DNA from: Theocolax elegans
Lineage: Eukaryota > Arthropoda > Insecta > Hymenoptera > Cerocephalidae
Reading direction: 5' to 3'
Assembly: GCA_026168455.1 (NCBI GenBank)
Contig: CM047427.1
Span: forward strand, 60,899,249 to 60,963,248
Length of the DNA stretch: 64,000 nt
Part shown: one piece after another, positions 12,457 through 26,110 of the stretch
Position numbering within the stretch: position 1 is the first letter of the stretch
How the letters are laid out: the number at the start of each line of letters is the position of its first letter
Notes under the pieces: generated by a model
Databases searched by the model: none
Seen by the model: the letters and a program-made list of their open reading frames with translations, nothing else
Told to the model about the DNA's origin: nothing
Translations under genes and position numbers: made by a program

Positions 12457-15400
12457 GGCAAAATATCTTTAACGATTTTTTCTTTGATTGTTGTACGTAT
12501 AATTAAAAACATTGTATAAAAGATGAATTGTTTTTTATATATAAAGTTTCTAATGTGAGACAAAAAAGTGTCAACAAATTATTATATTATAATTTTTAGA
12601 TATTTCAAAGTTTATTTGTTTATTGCAAAATAATTAACAGTATAAGTTGGTGACACGAGCATAAGTAAATGAATTATTATTCGAAAAATCTGTAAAGGTC
12701 ATAGATTTCGGTACAAATCTTAAAAGAACGCTCGTTTGTCAATGATTTCTTCAATCTTATTCAGTATTATTCTATATATGTGAAAAATAATTTATTGGAA
12801 GTATAATGTAATACATTTTGTAGAGAATATAGTAGAAATAGTAAATTACAACTTTTATAAATTTATGAAAAATAAGTAATACTAACGTGAATCTTCATTA
12901 CCTATTTACTTACATGTAATAATTTTGAATAATACTATAGCTTAATGCAGAATATACACACTTAGATTACATAGTATAAAACTAAACTATTTGTTTTCCA
13001 TTAATCTTAACTTTATATTTCATTTGATCGATATTTTGACATTCACGTCGTTTAAATACCTGAATTAACGCAAAATTCAATATTGTTTACAACCTTGCCT
13101 GCGATTGAACATCTATCAACAGAAGGTATAAACATTGTTACAAAATATACATGGCATATATATTGCAGTATGGTAAAAGACTGAAATAATGCAGGTTTCA
13201 TAATGTTTGTAATATTATTTAGCGAGAGTATGCAGCGCAGTTGCAATGGTATTAGTAATTTTTAAATGTTTATTTTAAATTTTAAGTATCGATGTACAAT
13301 CTGTCTCACACAAGTGTAGACAGAATTGATAATATATTTTATTATTCCATTAATTATACCCATACACCATAAAGTTTTATAAATAACTCATTACTTGTAT
13401 ATTGGCATAAATTGAACAGGAAAACCTGTAAGAATGTATTTATATTCATTTAAATAAACTATTATAAATAAGATCCGTCTGAATAAATTTAAATCTGAAA
13501 TGTTAAAGCAGTTAACGATAATATATTAATAGTTACTTAATGAATTAATGATACATTGGATACGTAATCGACATCCGTGATTATTTGTTTCGCCAAAGAA
13601 AACAAATATACTTTGAATGATGCGCACATTAAAATTTCTGTCGCTTTATTGTTAAAAAAATTATTAATATTCCCTGTAGCTTAAAATAATTATGGCAATT
13701 AATTACGAATATTTTCTTTAAAGTTTTTAAAACTATTTTATTCTGTAGTCTAGAAATCTAAAGTTAATAACAATTCCAATTACTATATAGTTAAACATGT
13801 AAGAGAAATTTTTCCAAAATGAAGGGTTAAATAGTCACAGCACCAAATGACCCCAATTAATTATCAATTTTTTTTTTCGCGACAAGCTCGAGGAAAGTGG
13901 TACGCTCGAATGCACTTGTGAGTTGCGCATGGCCCATTTATTTAGGCACTTATCTTTGGTTGTCTGACAATTTTCGGTTCCTCTCGTCATTTCGTTCTCG
14001 ACGAGAGAGTAACAAGGATACGCGGGAATTACCGCAGGCGAGTAACGCAAACATCGACGTCTCTTGAAGCTAATGTAATTTCAAATTTATTTTTTGTATT
14101 CTTAAAATTCTGAACAAATTTGTATTTGAAATTAGCTAGGTATAACTTAAGTACGTATATGCGTAAAAATTTTATTTTTAAAATGAAAATTATTTAAGTA
14201 TTTTAAGTGATCATCAATAGTATAATTGTTAATAAATTATAAAATTATAATAATGTGTGAAAATAATTATTTATTGTAATTATAAGGATCAATGAAAAGA
14301 AAAGAGTTAAAAGTTTAATAAACACAACATTTGCATTTTAAAGGATTAAAAATTTGTAAATCTCTAAATTTTACTTCGTCCTTAATATATTTAAACGGCG
14401 CTTTCTCCTTATAAAGTATTTTTTTCTCGCCTTGGTTAAAATACCTTTTTTAACATTTTTCCTTCGGTTATCGCAATAACTTTTGCAAAATTGCAAAATG
14501 AGCAAGTTAATTATTGTTAAGAGTAGCGAAGGAACGTGAATAAATTTAAGGAAAGGATGAAAGTACTGGAGAAAGTCGTCAGGTATATAATACGTATATT
14601 AACCAAAAGGGATCATACAAACGATGAGATGTGAGTGTCAAAAAATAAAATCAGTATGTCCCTATAGATTCATTGAAAATTTTAATAATTTTAATCGTAA
14701 TATTATAATTTTTATGTAAATTGATACTTCAAAATAATAATTTATTGCTTAAATTCGTTTGAAATGTATGTACTTAAATTTAAAGACTATAAACTTTATA
14801 GATTGAATCGAGATTTTCTATATGAATGTTAATAATTAATTGTATTTGTAATTGTTATAACTGAACAATAATTGTATAAATCTCTAAATCCTTAATATTA
14901 CGTTTAAAGTTCAAATTAGTTTAATTAAAGTGGCTTTAGTCTTGAAAAAAATTATTTTTACCGAAAAAGCGAGCCAAAATAATCTCAGATCAAAAATTAA
15001 AAGTCTCAAGGACAATATGTTAAAAGTCATCAACCAGAAACATTCCAGGATTCTCGTCGAAATGATGGAAAAACCATTACGTGCTCCAAGTCACGCGCTC
15101 ACCAAAGCCTTGACTATACGAATTGCAATTGAAGAACACATCCTGATGTGTACACTTAGAGTTTTGTAGAAGATCCTAGCTAGACAATCGAATTACAATT
15201 CTATTTTTGGGAAGGAAGATTTATTCGAGGCACGCTTGTGGTTTGCAAAAAGTTATAAACGATATGTACGTACTCCCATCAGAGTGATTCTCAGAAAAAA
15301 TTCAAACTTTTTGAATAATTGTACAATTTCTCATTTGGATTTTATGAGAGTCTATACGAACGTAGCAGCGACTATGCCCAGTATATATAGATAACTTGTT

Positions 15401-17149
15401 TGTATTCTTATATTCCTCGTAAATGTGAATAAATATACTATGTCTTTGACTGTCGAATAAAATTGAATACCCTTTTAAATTAGAAAAAGACTAATGACAT
15501 GTTTTGAGTAATATATCATACATTTCGTGTCGTAAATCCAAAAATGTTCGATAAGCAATTGTGATGAAATACGTTAATGCTTTTTCTTTAACGCATTCAC
15601 TGGAATTTAAAGGTTTCATCGCTTTCACTCAATTGTGTATGTACATATAAGATAAAACTCACGAGATTCACTTACAACTAGAAAATTTATCCGAATTTCG
15701 TATTAGAAAATCAATTCACGTTTACTTATAGATGGAGCATATTCTTCAAAATTTAAAATAGAAATAAGAACAATTTTTGCACCATTTTATTATAGCGATA
15801 ATATATCTCTTAATCAATATGATGCATTAAGGTTATAATTAAATATTTTTTGTCGACTTGCACCTATGAGTATAATGTATTAATATTTATATAGAAAAAT
15901 AGAAAGGGTCGAGATACTTTGCTTAAAAAAATATTCGTGAACCCTTTTAATTTTAATGCACTTGTAGTAAATCGCGAATGTAAATACACGCATTAGAAAA
16001 AGAGATTACAAAATTTATATATTAATTTGTTTCGAATCATATCCAAACTGTGAGAAAAGTTTAATTTTAGCAGAAATCCAGTCAATTTCTATTTTATAAA
16101 TATGTAATTATAAAGAAAAACTATAATTGATATATTATATTTAAAGAAGATTTAGACTACTTCACCTGGGAAAAATTATTTTGAAACAAACTTACATCAT
16201 ATCACTGTATGGTATAAGTGTTTAAAATACATAATAAATTATCTAACTAAAACAAGTCAACATTTTTTTCTACTGTAACCTACTTTATACTGAGCTTATC
16301 TCACGCTCTAGCTATGTTTCAACCAGTCGTCGTTATTTAGAAAATAGAGAAAAATTTACATTTACGTATTCAGCTATTTCAATGATTTTTATGGTTCTTT
16401 TGTTTAAGAACGTTATAATTCGATACAAACAGTAAATTAACTATACCAATACTTCTCATTTGCCTTAGCAATATAAAATACCCTACGAATATAGCAATAG
16501 AAATTATTGGCAAAGAAGTAGTGTAAATTAGAAAAGATCAGAAAAACTATTTATAATAAAAATTAATGAAATTTAACAAAAAGATAGTCTATAATATCTA
16601 ATATTTCTATATTAAATCGAAAATTGTGTAGTATTGATTATAAAAAGTGAATAAATTTTAGTTTATTCATTATCTTTATAACAATTTGTTACTACTCTCA
16701 TTTATAGTTTTTAATTTCACATGTTGTTAAGAATAGTACACATTTGTTAATAATTTAATTAATAACAAACTAATTATGCGTAATAAGGGACGTACAGTAG
16801 GTATTAAAGAATTTTTTATTTAAGTAATAATGATTTAATAACCAATACAATAACCCATAATATTTAACGAGCATAGTTTTGAATTTTAGTTATTGTTTAT
16901 AATTCATACATTTACTGTAAAAATAATGTACTATAGATATAGAAACGTTTAAAATGAAAAAGCGTGTGATTGTCACTTGTCTATTTACAATTATTCCAGG
17001 GTAGTATAATTTTCGCTCATTGCGTATAAATGTAAGCATGTATAAAAATGTTAAACTACGAAATGAACTGTAGGACTAATATAGATAAAAATGTATTTTA
17101 TTTAAAAAAATAGAGTTTTTTTCGCAGGTGAACAAATAAAAGATCAAGC
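12457..17149. other. Long intergenic region, no supported gene
   Basis: A CpG-richer patch lies at about 13850-14060, with a 71-codon minus-strand open frame lacking a recognisable domain. A plus-strand open frame of 79 codons at 14930-15169 opens with GTG and has a somewhat higher GC content, but I found no splice context or homology. The rest is AT-rich and featureless by eye. Confidence 0.35.
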
Positions 17150-17194
17150 GGATCCATGTGGATGCGTTTTTCGGCGCGGCACCTGGCTCGGTGT

Positions 17195-17231
17195 GTATAT
17201 ATATGGGGACCAAGTGCGCGGGAGCACCGTA
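17195..17231 (+). promoter_or_regulatory. TATA-box core promoter of the C-type lectin gene
   Basis: GTGTATATATATGG at 17191-17204 is followed about 30-35 bases later by a GC-rich start region (around 17226-17232). A strong donor CCCGCAG/GTACTT at 17273 then ends a short non-coding first exon. The acceptor TTTTCAG/GCATAAAG at 18749 lies eight bases before the lectin ATG, which supports one transcript. Confidence 0.6.
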
Positions 17232-18756
17232 GTTCGCCGGCGAACGTCGCTAGTCGAGCATCTTACCCGCAGGTACTTGTACATTTTTTTATCGCGCAGT
17301 GACTGTGTTTTCGTTTTAGTGCACGGGAGATTATACATTAGAGTGCTAAACTGTAACAAATACTCACTTACTATCTCTTACTCACTTCAAATCATAAGAA
17401 ATTGGCGAATTGGTTATTATAATAGAATAATACTCATGCGCTGTGCATACGCACATTGAAATCACCAATCTTTACTTCAAATTTGTTTACATAAAAAATC
17501 TTTATATTTTAGATCTAAAAATCCATAGAATTAAATATTAATCATTCTATTCCGTACAATTTTTCATTCAACGGTATATTTACATTACTCACTTGTCTTT
17601 TTATTGAAAAATATATTTTTAATTATGGTCTATACCTCTGCGATTCGTTTAAGATACCTATGTACTCTCACGATATTATATTAACTTTTTTTCTGGTGGT
17701 AATTGTTGTATTTTGTAACACCTGTAAAGATTATAATTTACAATTCATTCTCATTTTTTAAAAAAGTCCTTTTCTTATTTAATAAACATAACTGAACTTG
17801 ATAAAAATTGACAAAAATAAATATGTTACATTTATATAAGAACCTGTCAGTTATGCATAATATTTATTCGAATTGAAAAACCAACTCGGAAGACACACGT
17901 GCAAATACGTTTGAGCGTGTAAACCAACCGGTTTGAAAGAAAGTTTGGCACACATCGATTTAATCTCGCGAAACGAATCTCAAAACTGTAAAATGTATAA
18001 CAAAGTCATTATTTTTTATGAAACTAATAAATCTCTAACTTTATTTTACAAACTATGATCAATTTTTATTTTTAATAATAAACACCCATTAAAATTATTT
18101 TCGGATGACACATATTACTACGCTTAAATGTCGTTTAGTGTATAAAAATTTTGCTTTGCACGTAGATAGAATGCCGATGAGTAATTTCAGTTTAACAGGT
18201 AAAATTATACGGCAGCATGTCGTATAGCAACGCGATCACATTAATTCAAATGATTACGTACAATTTTTCACGTGGTCAGGATAATAAGTATCAATTTAAT
18301 TCGATTTAATCTAGGATATACGTTTAAAGCACATGCAAAAATGTTTTAACATTTTCGTTTTTTTTTTAAATTCAACCAAATATTTATATTTTTTCACGAA
18401 AATTTAAGTATTTATACTCGTTTAATTGATAAAAAATAAATAAAAAATCAAGTGTAACCTTCTTTTTACTTCTAAATATATATATATTTCTACATATTTA
18501 TGTGATTGAAGTTTATGTAAATTTGAACGTAAATTTATTTTCTAAGGTATTTAGAATTGGTGTCTTTTCTGAAAAAGGTACCGCGGTTATACAGAAACCG
18601 ACAAATCTTTCTACTTACACGTAACCTTGAAATTCCTGATCCATCAGTTCATTGACTTTTCAACGAGTACCGTTTAAAGAAAATCAATGTTGTACGTACG
18701 CATACATGACTCATCGATACCAATTGAAATTTTCGTTTATGTTTTCAGGCATAAAG

Positions 18757-21700
18757 ATGTTGCGTTTTTTGGTACTTGGAGCCTTTGTAGCCGTGGTAAC
18801 GGCTCAACAACCATCTGGTCGGATTTTGGAGCCCCCAATTCCTGCAGCTTGCGCTCAAAGTAAGTATAATTATGTTCATTTACTTTTCAAATATGCTGAT
18901 CTGTTCGTTATTTATTTCTCGAACTATTTTACGATGTATCCATATATTTAATTAGACTCAAAATAATTATTGGAAATAGAACAAAATCGTAAATAATGCC
19001 AAACCTGTAAAAAATAATCATTTTCTATTTGTTTTAACGGTACTTATAAATAAACATATAAATACACGTTTGATGCTTCAGACAAAAAATTGTGTAATTT
19101 AATGTAAACGTAAATTACAGGATTCGTTATAAGCTTGTTTAAAAAAAGTATTATTACCTAAATATAATTAGTTTCGATATATATAATAAATAGAAAATTA
19201 TTCTCATTACGTCAAGATTATATATATTTCACTACTTACTATACGCTGAAAGTACTTCGTTAAATGTTCCAAGCGGGATGAAAAAAAGAGATTATCTTTG
19301 TGCCATCGCGTATATATATTGTGTTTTTATTTGATTCCGCTTAGATTAAGAGGTGATGCAAATTTTTTAATTTCTAAATTATCCCATATGTGTAGTCTAC
19401 TATCCCTAATACTTTTTTCATTATCGCAAATGTAATATGTTATGCTGTTGTAATAATTTCTAAACTGACGAAGCCTAAACTTATCGTCATTTTAAAATAT
19501 GTTCTTGTAAAGAATTGATTTTTCTATTATTAGCTTACTCTTTCAAATTTGTAAGCTATATAGTTAATTCATGCAATGCAATGTAAGAACATGAAGCTGT
19601 TTTAATTTGAGTTTCTATGGTTCTTTTGGACTTCGTGGAAAAATATTTTTTACGTTTTTACGAATTGAAATTTTACGAAAATTACTCAGGTAATAGTACA
19701 GTGTGACACTACCTGCATAAGTAGATTCCATAAATCATTTTTATCAATTCGAAATAATGTATATATAATTGACTTTTCCACAAAACAAATTTAAAAAACC
19801 ACGGAACTGTTATCCTGCATTTAAAAAAGTATACTTTATTTTAGTACGAAAAATAAAGAAAAAATGGAAATATTGAAGTACCCAGTCGTTCATATTTTTT
19901 TCTCATTGATTCCCTGATAATGGACATATTTAAATATAAAAATAATTATTTACTAAAATATCTATCTATTTTTTAAACTAATATGTTTGACTTGTACATA
20001 TTATACTTATATCAATACTATGTACTGAAAAAAATGTAAATAAACTTAAAGTATGTCTTATTATATCAATCTTTTTCTGTTAAAAGTGTGATTAATTTAT
20101 TATCGTTTATCTTCATTAATCATAAATCAAAATACTAATTCCAAAGAAAATAAAAATTTGATTAATGTGTGTTTAAAAACGAAACGAAACTGAAAATCTA
20201 AGATATAGTAAATGTCAGGATCACAAAATAATCACGTCAGTATCGAATTCCCTCGAGTCAATAAAAAAAGAGTCGTGAATCAAACGATTAAGTATACATC
20301 CATATAATTATCACCTTCACGGTGAATTACTACATCATCAAGATCATCAAAAGTAAGAAAAAAGAAAAAACAAGCCCATAAAATATTCGACATCGGAAAT
20401 CGGTGACACTTTCACAAGTTAAAATTCAAAGGTGTAACCCCATAGAAAGCGCGTTGAGGTTCGCGAAACTGATTCATAAGCGATCAGGTGTTTACGAACG
20501 CGTAACCAAAGCTTCACAAAGCTTGTGCCGACTTTTCCTTTCTCCACTCGCGGAAAACGTAAACGAAACTTTCACATCCCGATACACACTCGTTCTGCAT
20601 ACACTTATAACCGACGCGACGATGGATCTTCGCATTCCGTTGGAGCTTGCGGGAAAGTCTTACCCACTTTTTTCTTTATTCTTATGCTAATCCGCCGGGG
20701 TAACGGTACGAGAAGGCGTGGTTCTACTTGCAACGAAGCCAACGAATAAATTAAAAACTAAGATTTTAAATTACACGTAAGAACAAAAAATAATACTTAA
20801 AATAAATGTAACAATAGTAATACGTCAACGGCATATTGGATAAAAAGAGGGAAAATGGCACTATATGTGTAGTAACAGAGGGAGAGAGAGAGAGAGAGAG
20901 AGATAAATGAATTGTCTATAGTATTGAATTAAAAAATCGAAAAGAGAAAAGACCGACGGATTCCAATGAACAAAGCCCCACCTTGCTTTTTCTTCTTCTC
21001 TGCGTAGTGTAGGTCATCGTCAAGGGGGTCGCGATTTCCCCGCGAGAACGCGCGTGGCGAAAGTTTCACGTATATACCTACGTAGTATCGGACGCGACCG
21101 ATAAGCGTGTCACGACTCACAACTCGCACGGGCCCTTCCTTATATAGATCTATCTACCTGTAATTAATCGTCCAACAACGTTACTTTTCTTTTTAATCGA
21201 TACAGTCTTTCCTATACCCGCATATATAATAATAATCAAAGATAATAAGCGCTTTCCGTAGCGATTGTATTCAAATATAGATAAAGGCGATTTTAAGACA
21301 TTTTTAACGAATTCTCTGTAATTTGTAAATTAGAACACTGCTGGTTACACTTACTTTTGAATGTACAATACTTTGCATGTTTTCACGCAGGAGAAACATC
21401 TCCCAGAATTAGAAAGATACTCTATTCGTGATTTCGAGATAAGGCACTTTCTACGTAATTGTTTCAGAAGTAAAAAATTATTTTTTTAATTTATTTAATG
21501 CGTAAATATATATGCGCTACCATCTAATTTTAAATACTTATTGTTCAATCTGTACGTTTTCGTACGTGATTTGAATTTTCCCTCAAAATATTCAACAAGT
21601 CAGCATATTATTTATCGTTTTAAAAGTTTATTAAATAATACAATATCTTACACAAAAATATCGTGATTACTAACTAAAAAAAATTGATTTCTTATACATT

Positions 21701-23339
21701 CGTGACACAAAAAGCTTTAGTCAACGATTTTTGATTATTTATTAATACTACATTGGGTATTACAAAGCAGAGTAACAACAGAACATAAAATATTCCTTTA
21801 CGGGTAAAGAAAGTTTTATTACTTGTAGGTAAGTATCTATCGTGATGTTATAAATTTTAACACTTTACTGCAACTTATTTTTCATTACTCGATGAAAGTT
21901 CGGTCGCTTTAGGTCACGAGTTGATTCCTTTGAGTCTTGCATTAAATGCCCTATAAATCTTTTCAACGAATGAAAGTGGACTCTAAACATTTCCAATGTG
22001 ATTTCATTTTGTTTCGCAAACAACACTTTGTTAACACTCGATTAAACTGTCCTTAAGATTTATTCACATTGCAACCGATTCAATAAACAGAGTAATTGAC
22101 AATTTTGCGATTGTTTAACATTAAAAAATTTAATTTAATTTAATTTATTTTATTTAATCGATTAACGATCGATATTTAAATATTTTATGTTATATTTTGT
22201 ATATTAAATAATATGAAAATAAACGAAAAGAAAAATAATCTAATTCATTAACACGAATATATTTTTCATTGTTCGATAATATTTTTATTTAAGGAAATAT
22301 CCACGAACGGTTTAACGGCAAAGGGTACTATTATTCATGGGCTGATCCCAGAACCGCTGGTCAGGAAGTCGATTGGCTCACGGCAAGAAACTTTTGCAGA
22401 CAACGATGCATGGACCTCGTATCACTGGAAACCTCGGCTGAAAATGAGTTCATTAAAAGCCGTATCGTACAAAGTAATTATCTTATTTTATCCTTTATTT
22501 ACACAAACTAATTTTTTAACATGCTTTTTTAGTTTATTTCAACTAAGTAACTTTTCAAAAATATATAATTTATATATTTTTTTTTTTTTTATTTATTAAG
22601 ATAAAACGGGCAGTTTGCCAAATTACAATATTGAAATGTAATTAAAATAAGAAAAAAAAAAAAAAAATACATGAAAACATACACGGCTATATGCGAGAAC
22701 ACATTATTTAGCAGATATAAATTTTAATATCTCTTTTTTAAACACTCCTATTGAGTAGTATATATATATAAATCAAAATATTATTTTACACCTGACGACA
22801 TTTTCTATGTATAGCAGAAAAGTAATTAATTTTAAACGTAATATTTATATATAGATAAAGTCAAGTACATCTGGACATCCGGACGTCTCTGTGACTTTAA
22901 GGGCTGTGATAGGCCTGATCTTCAGCCCCTTCAAATCAACGGTTGGTTCTGGACTGCTGAGCTTCAAAAACTTGCACCTACCAACGACAGAAGCCAAAAT
23001 GACTGGTCCGAAAGTGGCGGGTAAGTTGTTGTGATATTGTAAAAATATGTAGTGTCGTTATAAAAAATTATTACAAATATTTAGCACACGCAGACCTCTA
23101 AATATTTTCGTACTCAGATAGAAAATTTATATTTTAGCATTGGCAAACCGCAACCTGACAACCGTGAGGCTATTCAAGGAGGTGCCCCAGAAAATTGTCT
23201 TGCAGTACTGAATCAATTTTACAACGACGGTGTCAACTGGCACGACGTTGCTTGCCATCACAAAAAACCATGGGTTTGCGAAGAAAATGAATCCCTCCTC
23301 AGATACGTTCGCTTTACCAATCCTAATCTTCGAGTTTAA
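18757..23339 (+). CDS. Secreted C-type lectin-domain protein
   Basis: Coding exons: 18757-18859, 22294-22473, 22855-23020 and 23138-23339. They encode 216 residues with matching phases. A non-coding exon at about 17229-17272 precedes them. Residues 1-16 (MLRFLVLGAFVAVVTA) form a signal peptide, cut before QQ. The C-type lectin domain covers about residues 45-200. It includes FCRQRC, an aromatic-rich GWFW core, a QPD motif at 155-157 of the kind linked to galactose-type sugar binding, WHD at 184-186 in the place of the usual WND, and closing cysteines 170, 189 and 197. Such proteins are secreted to the haemolymph or cuticle, where they bind glycans or act in immunity or matrix assembly. The actual ligand is inferred only. 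The second intron (3.4 kb) holds two GC-richer islands. The gene converges with PIN4, the stops being 351 bases apart. Confidence 0.9.
20430..20740. other. GC-richer island inside lectin intron 2
   Basis: The CpG-bearing sequence stands out from the AT-rich intron. Two overlapping plus-strand open frames have no recognisable domain. It may be an intronic enhancer or an alternative first exon. A (GA)n run follows at 20879-20902. Confidence 0.3.
20940..21150 (-). promoter_or_regulatory. Possible antisense TATA promoter within lectin intron 2
   Basis: Read on the minus strand, CTATATAAGG (about 21138-21147) is followed by a GC-rich, CpG-dense run of about 180 bases, the arrangement seen at the lectin promoter itself. 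No convincing spliced product could be traced downstream. Confidence is low. Confidence 0.3.
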
Positions 23340-23690
23340 TTTGCTTACTTCTTGTATAACTGCTGAATATGACAAATTTGTTGTGTTTGCAACGTTTACT
23401 GCCTTACTTTTGAGAGGCATGTCCCGGGACTGAAGAGACACACAACTGACGATTATTTATTTCTACGTTGACGAGACCTTCTCCCGTAGTATTTAGTGAC
23501 AATAATCGAGATTAAATGATGTATTTATATTGTATGAGTGTGTATTAGTAATATTAACCATTATATATTAATGTAATCATCTGGAAATTAGTGTTAATTA
23601 TTATCAACAAATCTATACTAAATATTTTTTACAAAAAACTTTTTATTAAACAATTATTAATTAAAAATTAAGCCTATATAATAAAATTAT

Positions 23691-25414
23691 TTATTTTTTC
23701 CCTTCCACCATTATAATGTGATAGCCAAATTTCGTTTTGACTGGTGGATCTGTGTACACTGGAGAACCCAGACTGGATATAGGTAGTGCAAAAGCAGCAT
23801 CTTGAAATGGACCAACCATTGAACCTCTGGTCATCCATCCAAGATCACCCTGTTACAATAAAATACTTATCTTCAATTCTAATTAAAAAACAAAGTAGAT
23901 AATTACAGTTTATAGTAATATCAAATTATTTTAAAATATAGAATAAGTTAAAGGATTAGTTTTCTGCAAAGAAACTTTTTTTAATTCAAAACAAAGTAAA
24001 TTTTCATTGCTAGGTTTTAATCATCAAATTGATGTTAACTGTTGTAGGCAAATTTAAAGGACAAAGATCTAAAACAACATATTTTTTTATCAAATTCATG
24101 TTATCCTTCAAATGTTATTGTGTATAGAATTATTTTTTTTTAAATAGATAATAGAATTAAAATAATGTTGTTAAAATAAAAATAAAAATCAGCTTACAAA
24201 ACATTAAGTTTTTTTTAATATTGAATCTAAAAAATAAAATAATGTTAAAATTATTATATTATACCATAAAATTGAATATATGTATTATCTAAAATGTAAG
24301 TTATGTCACAATAGGTAAAATGTATCGATTCTATGTAAGAGATGAAATGTTTGTTTCAAAATACAAAATATTTTTCTATTTTATACTTAACAATCAGAAT
24401 GGATTTTTTAAAAATAACCAGGTAACAGAAGGGAGTTATTTAAGATTTTTCATATTCGGTTGAAAACATTAAAGATAAATGTTAAAAAAATAAATAAATA
24501 AAATAAATAAATTTACTTTAAAGTAAATAATATAAAATATAATAATATAAAATTTAACTATTCAGAGATTTTAATGCAATTTAAATATTTATTAAAATTT
24601 GTATTATTTCTTAGTATTATTATAATAATTGTGTAACCTAATATACAGCTTGTTTCCTTTTACATAGAAATAAAATTTGTAATAAACATATTTCTTCAAA
24701 GAAATATAATATTATGTTCAAAAAAAATATGAAGATATCTTTTTGTTTATAACTCATATTTAATCATTTCTATCTACAAATTCTACCTACTGTAAATGTT
24801 TACAATTTTTCTTAGGTTTCTTGAAGAATGCCTTTAATTTAATATTTGTTTATAGGTAACTTACTTTTTTGATTATTCAGAATTTGTAAGTTTTACAAAT
24901 GTTATTAAATTTATTAGTATAAACAGTTATTATGCAAGTAAAGCACTTACTGTATTATTTTTAGAACAAGTAAATGAAATATTTTTGTAAATAATTTTGT
25001 GAAATACAAGTTTTAAATATTAAATAATTAATAAAAATCTACTTTATAACTTATTTTATTAAAAGCTATTAGAAATAAGTACAATTAGTACAACAATACA
25101 TACCCCTGATCTTGCTTTATCTTCACTATAGGTAGCTGCAACTTCATTAAATTTTTGACCAGCTTTCAATTTCTCCATAGCTTCTAAAATTTTAGACTGT
25201 TTTTCACAAAGTATATGTCGAACCTGAAATATATTAATAATAGAATTTAAAATTTTTGGTATGAAATAAATTGTACATTTATGTAAAAAAGTAATACAAC
25301 CTTAACAGAAGTTCCACCTTTCTTTTCACCTTTTCCTTTTTCGCCATCGTCTCCACCACCCTTTGATTTTCCAGCTTTACCACCTCCAGCACCACCGGAT
25401 TTTTTAGGTGGCAT
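23691..25414 (-). CDS. PIN4: Peptidyl-prolyl cis-trans isomerase, parvulin-14 type
   Basis: Exons: 25414-25301, 25223-25104 and 23849-23691. They give 130 residues, the usual length for this family. The N-terminus is a glycine- and lysine-rich basic tail ([20 protein letters not shown]) as in animal parvulin-14, which aids nucleic-acid binding. The parvulin fold starts at VRHILCEK (residue 39), includes [20 protein letters not shown] and a [10 protein letters not shown] helix, and closes with [13 protein letters not shown]. It catalyses proline isomerisation and is linked in other animals to ribosome biogenesis and chromatin. The start is the only in-frame ATG before the basic tail. The second intron is 1.25 kb of AT-rich DNA. 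Confidence 0.95.
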
Positions 25415-26030
25415 TTTACAAAGAATATAACAATTATAAGTATAACAATATATAACAAAAACTATAAATATAATTTAAGCTACATATATGTAAGTAGATG
25501 TCACGGTAACAGCTTCGTTTCAGAGGTTATGTTTACAATAAAGCCGGGATGTGGAATGTGAGTGGGTAACAATGTGACATGCGCAAGTATAAGCGCGCCA
25601 AGTAATGTAGAATTTAAAAAAGATGTTATTTACTTTGAAAAATCAGGCTTTAATTGTGTACAAAAAATTGTTACAATAATTCGTGCAATGTTAGAAAAAT
25701 TACAGTCTAGTTATTAATGACAGTGTTTTATACGTCTCTAAAAAGAATGCATCTCCTTTCATAAAATATTCCGATTCTATTATAAAAATTAATAAACAAT
25801 ATTCCTATATTGTTTACTGCACTTATCGATAACTCAAACTAATTGATAAGTTAGTTTGAAGTTAATGCTCGTTTAACAGTGAACAACAAATAATTAATAG
25901 ACTTTTTAGTAGATGTATTTTATGCGAGATTAGTTAAATAAGATAAAAAGAAATAATTAGTAGAGTCCAGCTCATACATTTTTTATTACGTATTAAATAT
26001 ATGATGCATACGAGGTGTCGAAATTGTTTT

Positions 26031-26079
26031 TTATTTTTGTTTATTTCTCTTGCGCAGATTATAAATAAACTGTAACAAA

Positions 26080-26110
<31 letters not shown>

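Noticed and set aside
14930..15169. 79-codon plus-strand open frame
   Set aside because: It opens with GTG and shows no homology, promoter or splice context.
23127..23441. Minus-strand 104-codon open frame
   Set aside because: Shadow of the last lectin exon on the other strand.
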